Positions 49,784 to 56,502 of a DNA stretch of 60,457 nt are shown here, in pieces. A program made the translations under genes and the position numbers. Each line of letters opens with the position of its first letter. The first letter of the stretch is position 1. Below the pieces are notes generated by a model. The model worked only from the letters and a program-made list of their open reading frames with translations. It was not told the DNA's origin and did not search any database. Source of the stretch: a virus. Location of the stretch: positions 1 through 60,457 of IMG/VR virus record IMGVR_UViG_3300037119_004150; one strand, given 5' to 3'.

Positions 49784-49829
49784 AAATTAAAGGTCGGCTC
49801 GATTTAATTATCGGGTCGGCCTTTAATTT
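49784..49829 (+). terminator. 20-bp intrinsic terminator
   Basis: Arms 49784-49803 and 49810-49829 pair along 20 positions with three G-T wobbles around TTAATT; TAATTTAATTTCATTT follows. 49830-50046 holds no convincing gene. Confidence 0.88.
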
Positions 49830-50046
49830 TAATTTAATTTCATTTGCGATCGCAACGAAGTTGCCAACCCCCCGTGCCCCAAATTTCCGCCGCGCCCGTT
49901 TCGTGCCGTGGACCGTGTATCCCGAGAACTGCTGGCTCTCTCTAACAAAAGTCCAACCACGTATTATCTTTTGGGATCATTCACCCGGCCGAGAGATATC
50001 CCACGAGACCCCTCGTGAACCCCCCTAGACTCAAAGAAGAAGTACA

Positions 50047-50076
50047 TTGACAGTAGTTGCATCTCTCATATATAAT
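50047..50076 (+). promoter_or_regulatory. Early promoter
   Basis: TTGACA, 18-bp spacer, TATAAT; leader about 30 bases with GGGAGAAG before ATG 50112. Confidence 0.78.
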
Positions 50077-50111
50077 AACTATGTCGATCACTTCAGACGG
50101 GAGAAGAATAC

Positions 50112-50408
50112 ATGCCCAAATTCACTCTAAAGGATCTAACTAACGATCCGGAAGTAGAAATGAAGTTCTATTTCAACATCAAGCCGGCTAAGGGGGTTAA
50201 CGAACGTTTTACAAGAACATTCGTTGTCAAAGCTCTAGACTTCCCCTCTGCTTTAGATAAGGCAATCATGGAAGCTACCTACCTTTGGGGACTTAACGAT
50301 CCTTGGGTTATTGAAGGCGGAATCAAGCAACCCATCCCCATCACACCAACCGATTCTAACCTAACTATCGAAACAGGCCCCCTGAGTATCGAGGAAACAC
50401 AACGATGA
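50112..50408 (+). CDS. Hypothetical protein
   Basis: 98 residues, alpha/beta (FTRTFVVKALDFPSALDKAIMEA). Overlaps the next ATG. Unknown. Confidence 0.65.
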   Translation: MPKFTLKDLTNDPEVEMKFYFNIKPAKGVNERFTRTFVVKALDFPSALDKAIMEATYLWGLNDPWVIEGGIKQPIPITPTDSNLTIETGPLSIEETQR

Positions 50409-50734
50409 CTAGTCCCGCCAATTCCGGTTTTCCCCAGGAGTCCCCCATGGCTTGGATTCAAGCTTGGGAGACTGGAATGAGGGAATTAGGATACGAGAAA
50501 GCTCGGCTTGACATCATTACAAACTACCCAAATGTCATGCTTAGCTATACTTGGGTCTTTGATACGGACCTGTTCTATGAGGCTTGGCGAACCCAGGATA
50601 TCACCGTCTACAACAACCATACGGCATGGGATGATGCCCACCAGGTTTTTGCCTCAGTAGATCATCTGCGACCTAGAGGGGTGGAGGCCTCTCCTATGCT
50701 TCGCAGTATTATGGATACTATGGGCCGAAACTAA
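50405..50734 (+). CDS. Hypothetical protein
   Basis: 109 residues; ATG 50447 behind CAGGAG is an alternative start. Trp/Tyr-rich alpha/beta protein. Unknown. Confidence 0.62.
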   Translation: MTSPANSGFPQESPMAWIQAWETGMRELGYEKARLDIITNYPNVMLSYTWVFDTDLFYEAWRTQDITVYNNHTAWDDAHQVFASVDHLRPRGVEASPMLRSIMDTMGRN

Positions 50735-50759
50735 TCTACCCATGACACTGAACTAGCCC

Positions 50760-50957
50760 ATGCCACATCTAATTACTTGTGATCTTTGCGCTTTGGATAA
50801 GGGACTCCAGATCGAAGATACGATGGACCATGCTATGGAACATTGCTTGAAAGGAGAACATTGCACATCTACTACAGCTAGTTGTGCCGCAGAACAGGGT
50901 GGGGGAGATCACCCTAGTAAATGTTGCGTTTGCCAGGAGCCTACTCCCAGGAGCTAA
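50760..50957 (+). CDS. Zinc-binding small protein
   Basis: 65 residues: TCDLC, EHCLKGEHC, SKCCVCQE. Multiple CxxC/H pairs. Unknown. Confidence 0.6.
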   Translation: MPHLITCDLCALDKGLQIEDTMDHAMEHCLKGEHCTSTTASCAAEQGGGDHPSKCCVCQEPTPRS

Positions 50958-50960
50958 ATC

Positions 50961-51266
50961 ATGGCTATCCCAAACTTTAATTCCCCTCGACTCTATGACC
51001 ATTTCTTGCCCGGCTGCGTCGTCACCCACGAGGTGTATGGACGGGGTGTGGTAATTACCCGGCTAAGTCGACAGAGACAAAATCTCACCCGAGTCTATTT
51101 CTACCCTATTGATAGCAAGGCTCACACTCTCAGCGTCCTTACTTCTCACCTGCGACTCGTTCCAGAACTCGAGTTGAGTGATAGGGACCGTAAACATCGA
51201 GCTCATACTCGCCATCCGGCCTTTTTGCCACACCGAAGGAGCTTTCGTCGTGAAGAAAAAGCATAG
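50961..51266 (+). CDS. UvrD/PcrA C-terminal Tudor-like domain protein
   Basis: 101 residues. PGCVVTHEVYGRGVVITR and HLRLVPELE match the small barrel that ends PcrA/UvrD helicases (DUF3553), which docks RNA polymerase. The rest is basic and disordered. A free-standing phage copy could compete for that site; inferred. Confidence 0.6.
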   Translation: MAIPNFNSPRLYDHFLPGCVVTHEVYGRGVVITRLSRQRQNLTRVYFYPIDSKAHTLSVLTSHLRLVPELELSDRDRKHRAHTRHPAFLPHRRSFRREEKA

Positions 51267-51627
51267 GCTTCGCCATGCTAACCTACAAAGTCAAATCGTT
51301 TGGCTTCAGAAGTATTGTGATGAACTCAGCAAGAAAAACGTAAGTTTAACCTTAGACTTTAGAGAGGTTTTGAAACAAATTGCGGATTTACGCGAGCAAT
51401 TGGCTCAGCTGAGAAGTCAAACCTTTGTTAGCATCCTGAGTGATTCTTTACCCGCCTCTGTTGTGAATGAAACAAGCTTTACATTCCACACACAAGAAGA
51501 ACTTGTTGATGGGTTTGGAGATCATGTGGGCTTTATTGATACCACTCCCGTTGAGCCTCCTGACCCTCCTCCGCCTCACTCTGATATACCTACTAGCCAA
51601 AAATGGGGTGAAATATGGGGCCGCTAA
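51250..51627 (+). CDS. Coiled-coil protein
   Basis: 125 residues from GTG 51250 with GAAGGAG. Basic start, coiled coil (about 10-60, LREQLAQLRSQ), disordered Pro-rich end (EPPDPPPPHSD). Unknown. Confidence 0.6.
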   Translation: MKKKHRLRHANLQSQIVWLQKYCDELSKKNVSLTLDFREVLKQIADLREQLAQLRSQTFVSILSDSLPASVVNETSFTFHTQEELVDGFGDHVGFIDTTPVEPPDPPPPHSDIPTSQKWGEIWGR

Positions 51628-51806
51628 AGGAACCGCTGTTTGATTCCCCGGCGAAGCGCCGTGCCAGAATCAACCGTCGAGCGTGGCAACTCCACGCCGA
51701 GAACGGTCACCCGGATGGCTACGCCGGACCGTGTTGGGGACCGTTGCCCGCCGAACGCGAACAAGCGGAACGAGAGGAACGGACGGTGCAGCGAGGTGAA
51801 CCATGA
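51615..51806 (+). CDS. Small basic/acidic protein
   Basis: 63 residues; SPAKRRARINRRAWQLHAENGHPDGY. Overlaps both neighbours. Unknown. Confidence 0.6.
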   Translation: MGPLKEPLFDSPAKRRARINRRAWQLHAENGHPDGYAGPCWGPLPAEREQAEREERTVQRGEP

Positions 51807-51976
51807 GTGAAAGCACTGAACCGCTGTTCGACAGCGGCGACGAAGAAGCATCGCAGAGGATTATCGACTGTAATGCCCGACGACGGAATAAAACGGAGTC
51901 AGCCGATGAGTTTGGCAATGTATGGGACTGGTCGACTACGCCGCCTACATTTGTTCGCACTAGGGGACGGGATTAA
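51803..51976 (+). CDS. 57-residue protein
   Basis: ATGA overlap, GCGAGGT site. Starts STEPLFDSGDEE, like the EPLFDS of the preceding gene, so the two share a short N-terminal motif. Unknown. Confidence 0.58.
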   Translation: MSESTEPLFDSGDEEASQRIIDCNARRRNKTESADEFGNVWDWSTTPPTFVRTRGRD

Positions 51977-52003
51977 TTGAGTTAAAAACCCGGGCGTTGT
52001 TCC

Positions 52004-52032
52004 TTGACAATTAGCCCTATAGATGATAGACT
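52004..52032 (+). promoter_or_regulatory. Candidate late promoter
   Basis: TTGACA, 17-bp spacer, TGaTAGACT (extended -10). Predicted start near 52039, the first base of the leader stem. It heads the whole structural operon. Confidence 0.62.
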
Positions 52033-52038
52033 TGGTAT

Positions 52039-52150
52039 GATTCCCTGAGGAGTCAAATCGGGAATGGTGATGCTGGCCGCCGAACCCCCGCCCGATTACA
52101 TCGTTGCCGCGACCTCACTCGACCTCACAACGATGACTCCTCAGGGAATC
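52039..52150 (+). ncRNA. Three-way-junction leader RNA of the late operon
   Basis: P1: perfect 17-bp stem 52039-52055 with 52134-52150. P2: AATCGGG (52056-52062) with CCCGATT (52091-52097). P3: TCGTTG (52101-52106) with CAACGA (52128-52133); its loop has CGACCTCA twice. The helices join with only three unpaired bases. P1 hides the GAGGAG of a 33-codon frame starting at 52064. No U-run follows, so it is a cis-acting leader or a processed RNA. Confidence 0.6.
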
Positions 52151-52165
52151 GTCACTGTTCGTTAG
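52064..52165 (+). CDS. Possible 33-residue leader peptide
   Basis: MVMLAAEPPPDYIVAATSLD... stopping at TAG 52163. GAGGAG lies about 11 bases upstream, inside stem P1. GC-rich third positions look coding. It could be a regulatory leader peptide or a tiny virion gene. Confidence 0.4.
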   Translation: MVMLAAEPPPDYIVAATSLDLTTMTPQGIVTVR

Positions 52166-52185
52166 GAACCATGAAGGAGATCTCC

Positions 52186-52833
52186 ATGGATGAGATGACT
52201 ATGGTCCTGGACTTCACGAATGCAGATCTGAAGCCGAATGGGAAACCGGTCATTGATTCGCAGGGTCGACTTCCAGGACAACAGGGTGGGCGCCCTGTGA
52301 AATCGCAGAGTCCTAAACAAATTAGGGCTCGGGCAAGGCGGAAAAGGGCTATTGCTGATGAGGAGTTAGCAAGGTTATATAAGCCCTTAGATGAATGGGA
52401 TGCTGAGGAGTTAGCGAGAGGCCGTCCGAGGGCAAAGGATGGGTCTTTCAAGGGCAAGGCACCGGCATTTATCGATCGAGCACTACATGAGCAGATTGTG
52501 CGCCGTTTTGAAGAGGTCGTGCGGATCAAGATGAACGAGCACACTGTCGACGCACTTCGTTTTCTTAGCGATGTGCTGAATAACAATGAGGAGGACGATC
52601 GGGGGCGACCTATTGTCTCAGCTTCGACTAAGTTGGACGCAACTAAGTTTCTCATTGAGCATGTGATCGGCAAGCCAAGGCAGCGTATGGAGACGGATAT
52701 CTCTGTTAAGTTGCAAGGTGTTTTGGCTATGGCTATGGTCAATCCAAGTCAAACTCAGCAGGGTCAATTTGAGTTAGCTCAAGGTTATATTGATGCCGAA
52801 AGCTGGGAAGAAGAGGACGATGGGAACGGCTAG
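52186..52833 (+). CDS. Terminase small subunit-like protein
   Basis: 215 residues. ATG 52186 has GGAG six bases before; ATG 52171 would contain that site inside the gene. Basic N-terminus with RPVKSQSPKQIRARARRKR, then the actinophage-type core (ELARGRPRAKDGSFKG, TVDALRFLSDVL, LDATKFLIEHVIGKP). By position at the start of the late operon it should recognise phage DNA for packaging. Confidence 0.68.
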   Translation: MDEMTMVLDFTNADLKPNGKPVIDSQGRLPGQQGGRPVKSQSPKQIRARARRKRAIADEELARLYKPLDEWDAEELARGRPRAKDGSFKGKAPAFIDRALHEQIVRRFEEVVRIKMNEHTVDALRFLSDVLNNNEEDDRGRPIVSASTKLDATKFLIEHVIGKPRQRMETDISVKLQGVLAMAMVNPSQTQQGQFELAQGYIDAESWEEEDDGNG

Positions 52834-53137
52834 CGTCGAAGTCGACGTTGATGTTGAGGTTAAGATGTGCGATATCTGCGGTTTTCCGGAAGACCGTCAT
52901 AACTTCGTACATGCATTTAGCTTGAGAGGGGAAGGCCTGAGAGTGAAAAAGGATGATGATAGAGGTGATCAGGCCAATAAGGGTGATCCCGATTCCCAGG
53001 GATCAATTGGGGTTGCTCTGAGGGGCGACCCGGTACTTCGACTTGCTTTAATTAGGCGAGAGGTTATCACCGCTGATGACCTCAGTCAGATTGAGGCTGA
53101 GTTAAGAGCCTCAGGAATCGCAGGCAGTGGTCAGTAA
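52820..53137 (+). CDS. Hypothetical protein with C/H site
   Basis: 105 residues from ATG 52820. Val/Asp alternation at the start, then CDICGFPEDRHNFVH, a likely zinc site; helical end. Overlaps both neighbours. Unknown. Confidence 0.62.
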   Translation: MGTASVEVDVDVEVKMCDICGFPEDRHNFVHAFSLRGEGLRVKKDDDRGDQANKGDPDSQGSIGVALRGDPVLRLALIRREVITADDLSQIEAELRASGIAGSGQ

Positions 53138-53495
53138 ACCATGGTTTAGCCCTGAGGTCGTTGATCAAATTCTGGGTATTGGACTCGAGTGCGCTCCAGA
53201 AGAAGCATGTGGGGTAGTCTTACCCAACTTACGAGTCATTCAGTTGAGAAACTGTAGTGACTTGAATAGGGAGACATCTTACGAGGTCAATACCCAGGAT
53301 TTGATCGAAATAATTGCAGATTACATAGCTGAGTCTGGTATTGAAGCGGTTAATTTCACGAGGGCTCACTTTTTGATCTGGCATACCCATCCGAGCGGGA
53401 ACATCGGTCCCAGCCACGGCGATATGTGTAATAGGCTGGACAATTTTATGTATGGTGTGGTAGCACTGCCATCGGGACAGGCTACGTTGTTTTAA
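53127..53495 (+). CDS. MPN/JAB-type metalloprotease-like protein
   Basis: 122 residues, GTG start. Early Glu/Cys (APEEACGVVLP) and the zinc motif WHTHPSGNIGPSHGDM (HxH-x7-S-x2-D) are the JAMM signature, as in the N-terminal domain of lambda gpK. No NlpC part follows. Likely tail-tip processing or wall entry. Confidence 0.78.
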   Translation: MVSKPWFSPEVVDQILGIGLECAPEEACGVVLPNLRVIQLRNCSDLNRETSYEVNTQDLIEIIADYIAESGIEAVNFTRAHFLIWHTHPSGNIGPSHGDMCNRLDNFMYGVVALPSGQATLF

Positions 53496-53504
53496 GGAGA
53501 CAAA

Positions 53505-53897
53505 ATGGCCGTTGGCCCATCCACTGCTACTCTGAACAGTATCCTGAATGCCATTGGCAATGCCACCGCGTATTCCCTTACTAATGTTTATGTGAAGCTG
53601 CATCTTGGTGACCCAGGAGCTGCTGGTACTTCTAACGCAAGTACTATCACCACACGAATGATTGTTTCTTTTGCCACGGCCTCTGGTGCCTCGATGGCGA
53701 ATGATGCTGACATCGTTTGGACTAACGTTGATATTACTGGTGCCTCTGAGGATCAGACTCATATTAGTCTTTGGGATAACCTGACTGCTGGTAACTTTGT
53801 TTGGTCTCTGGTGCTTACTGCGAACCCGCTTGTTGATGGTGATACTCTTACTATTCCGGCTGGGTCGTTGATTCTTAATGGTACTCCGGCCTCGTGA
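53505..53897 (+). CDS. Tail fibre-like protein, paralogue 2
   Basis: 130 residues with VYVKLHLGDPGAAGTSNAS, the same family as 14093-14461, and the closing DGDTLTIPAGSL. Two paralogues in one late operon suggest two attachment points or an old duplication. Confidence 0.76.
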   Translation: MAVGPSTATLNSILNAIGNATAYSLTNVYVKLHLGDPGAAGTSNASTITTRMIVSFATASGASMANDADIVWTNVDITGASEDQTHISLWDNLTAGNFVWSLVLTANPLVDGDTLTIPAGSLILNGTPAS

Positions 53898-54703
53898 GCA
53901 TTAGATTATACGTCTTACCTCTAGAGCATAACTTTGCATTAAACTCTATCGGTCCAAAGTATTTACCCTGGAGTCGTGATCCTGATTCTAGTGATGTAGT
54001 TCCTGGTATTCCTGTTGATGGTCACGGGGGAGTTGGATATGGGCACAATTGGGGTATTTTTGCCGTTGAGGGTACGACTGCCGCTCATGCGGCCTTAGCT
54101 GCTAAAACTGATGTTCGACAAATCCCGGTTAATCTAGATAATAACGTGGGTTCAGCCAATTTAGCTACGGTTCGTACTTTCCTAGAAGATGCCGGCTTAC
54201 CGGGTAACTGGGTTGCCGCATCTACTACTTGGCGAGAGGTTATTCGTACGATTCTTGGTTTAGCTTCTTTTGCTGCTAGGTATGATGGTATTAGGGGAAC
54301 TCAGTGGGGGGCCGAGATGGCGCCTTGGGTTACTTGTCACAATGAATACTTAGTGAGGTTATCTACTTATCAGACAGATCATGATTGGTGGGTTGCTCAA
54401 GGCTCAGTGGGGCCCGAACCTCAGCCGCCCGTTGATGGTTGTGGATCACAACCTACTCCGCCCACACCCTTCCAGGGCCAAATCGTTGGAAAGTTGAATG
54501 TTCGTTGGGATAACATCCCTACTGATATTCAAGATGCGGTTTTAGCTACTGGAGCTGATCCTGAGTTTAACTATGATATGTCTTTTATTAGTGCCTCAAC
54601 GACTGTAAGAGCTATCTTGAAACAACTTGCTGACTTATGGGAAGATACTTCTATCCCTCTTGGACTTGAGCCATATAATGGTGGTCAGACTTTTAGGGTG
54701 TAA
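53894..54703 (+). CDS. Virion-associated protein
   Basis: 269 residues, GTG start. Residues 1-170 are alpha/beta with many Trp/His (VGYGHNWGIF); a Pro linker leads to a ~70-residue helical C-terminal part. No family recognised; structural by context. Confidence 0.6.
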   Translation: MSIRLYVLPLEHNFALNSIGPKYLPWSRDPDSSDVVPGIPVDGHGGVGYGHNWGIFAVEGTTAAHAALAAKTDVRQIPVNLDNNVGSANLATVRTFLEDAGLPGNWVAASTTWREVIRTILGLASFAARYDGIRGTQWGAEMAPWVTCHNEYLVRLSTYQTDHDWWVAQGSVGPEPQPPVDGCGSQPTPPTPFQGQIVGKLNVRWDNIPTDIQDAVLATGADPEFNYDMSFISASTTVRAILKQLADLWEDTSIPLGLEPYNGGQTFRV

Positions 54704-54706
54704 TTT

Positions 54707-56035
54707 ATGGCACTTCCCGCATCTGATACTTTTACAGGTACTGCCGGTGTTGATCTTCCTGTTTATTCTTCCAATTGGGTAGCCGGGTATTCTTCTGGTA
54801 CTGATGTTCTTGAGCTTGATGGTTCTGGTGCAGCTCGTACTGTCACAAGTAATGACTCGGCTTGTAAGTGGACTGCGGATACATTTGCTGCCGCTCAGTA
54901 TGCGGAAACTATTATAACTGCTGGCGCTCACAATAACACAAAGGTTGGGCCGGGGGTTAGATGGGGAACTGCTGGTAATGGGTATGGTATCCAGGCTAGT
55001 ACTTCAGACATTGAGCCTTTCAAGAGTGTTGCTGGTACTTGGTCCGGCATAGGGTCACTTATCACTATATCATGGTCTACTGGTACAAGTCACACACTTC
55101 GCCTTAGTGTTAGTGGCTCAACTCTGACAATTGACTATGATGCTTCTTCGACTACCAGATCAGACTCCTCACTCTCTAGCGGTAATGCCGGTATTGTTGG
55201 CTGGACTAATTCGGGCACAGGGTCTTCTGTTGCAACTGATTGGACTGCGGATAACCTCCCCCCAGTTCCCGTGTCTTTGGCTTCTATCGGTACTAAAAGT
55301 GCTGGTGTGACGGCTACTCCGGTATCTGTTCCTTATCCTACTGGGTTAGCTGCCAAAGATTTATTGCTTGAGTTTGTGAATGCCTATAATGATACGGCAA
55401 CAGTAACTACTCCTGGGGGGTGGACCCTAGGTGGAGATCAGACTGGTGGTACAGGTACTGCCGCAGATAGCCATACAGGTAGACTTCACTCTGACTACAA
55501 GGAAGCGACGGGATCAGAGTCTGGTAACCTCTCAGTCACTCTCGGTGGTACTATCTCTGGGGCCTTAGGGATTATGGCCGCCTATCGACTAGGTGATACT
55601 GCTCGCAACTGGGATGTTGCTACAGCTAAAGGTACGGATGATACTCATGCGGCAAACCGATCTATTACTGCAGGAACTTCATTAGATTTTCAGGTCGATG
55701 ATGTTGCAGTAATTGGGGTGGCAGTAGATACTGATACTTCTTTGACTGTTACTTCTCCTACTCTTACTGTTTCTGGAGTAACTTTCGGGACTGGTACGAG
55801 ATTGACTTCCGGAGCGGGTGTTACTTCCGGTAACGATGGCAACATTGATGTTTATGAGTTCCCGGTAACTGCTGGGTCAGGTACAGCGGCTCCAGTCTTT
55901 GCTTTCACGACTGCTACATCTCAGTGTGGTCCAGCAGTATTTTATCGTCTTAGATCAGTAACTGCAGCTGCTGCCGATGCCGCCCCAAGCCAGATTAAAA
56001 ACCGTAACCAGTATCAACAGCTGATCGCCAGTTAG
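54707..56035 (+). CDS. Minor tail protein with LamG-like domain
   Basis: 442 residues. Residues 1-190 form a concanavalin/LamG-like jelly roll (DTFTGTAGVDLP, GIVGWTNSGTG); 195-430 a second beta domain similar to parts of the 14463-16013 protein. Sugar-binding role likely. Confidence 0.66.
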   Translation: MALPASDTFTGTAGVDLPVYSSNWVAGYSSGTDVLELDGSGAARTVTSNDSACKWTADTFAAAQYAETIITAGAHNNTKVGPGVRWGTAGNGYGIQASTSDIEPFKSVAGTWSGIGSLITISWSTGTSHTLRLSVSGSTLTIDYDASSTTRSDSSLSSGNAGIVGWTNSGTGSSVATDWTADNLPPVPVSLASIGTKSAGVTATPVSVPYPTGLAAKDLLLEFVNAYNDTATVTTPGGWTLGGDQTGGTGTAADSHTGRLHSDYKEATGSESGNLSVTLGGTISGALGIMAAYRLGDTARNWDVATAKGTDDTHAANRSITAGTSLDFQVDDVAVIGVAVDTDTSLTVTSPTLTVSGVTFGTGTRLTSGAGVTSGNDGNIDVYEFPVTAGSGTAAPVFAFTTATSQCGPAVFYRLRSVTAAAADAAPSQIKNRNQYQQLIAS

Positions 56036-56044
56036 GAGAACTAG

Positions 56045-56497
56045 ATGGATATTCCGGCGACGGGGATTTATACAGTCAAGTTAGATGCTACTGTTGTTTC
56101 GACAGCTCGGTCTCTTATCCAGATTAATGCCCCCTCTACTCGTATTGTTGTTGTCTTGAGGGCTTGGGTTTCTCAGACACTTTCTGAGGCCTCTACCCAA
56201 GAAGAGATTGAATTGCTTAGAACTACTACGGCAGGTACTGGTACTTCAGCAACTCCTCGCCCCCATGCTTCATTTGCCGCTGCAGCTGGTACTGCAACAG
56301 TTAACCATACTGCGGAAGGTACAGCGGGAGATTCTATTCTTCGTGAAGGATTTAATATTTTGAATGGGTGGTTATACATTCCTACTCCTGCTGAGTGGGA
56401 AATTGTTCCGCCATCGGGCAGAATTGCTTTGAAATTTCCTGTTGCCCCCGGTTCAGCTACTTGGAGTGCTGGGATCACCTTCGCTGAGATTGGGTAA
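56045..56497 (+). CDS. Virion structural protein
   Basis: 150 residues, beta-rich (TRIVVVLRAWVSQTL, GWLYIPTPAEWEIVPPSG); resembles small phage baseplate/fibre-cap proteins. Function by context. Confidence 0.6.
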   Translation: MDIPATGIYTVKLDATVVSTARSLIQINAPSTRIVVVLRAWVSQTLSEASTQEEIELLRTTTAGTGTSATPRPHASFAAAAGTATVNHTAEGTAGDSILREGFNILNGWLYIPTPAEWEIVPPSGRIALKFPVAPGSATWSAGITFAEIG

Positions 56498-56502
56498 CCT
56501 TT

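Noticed and set aside
49774-50028. 84-codon frame after the AT-rich HTH gene
   Set aside because: It runs straight through a 20-bp terminator and has no start signals.
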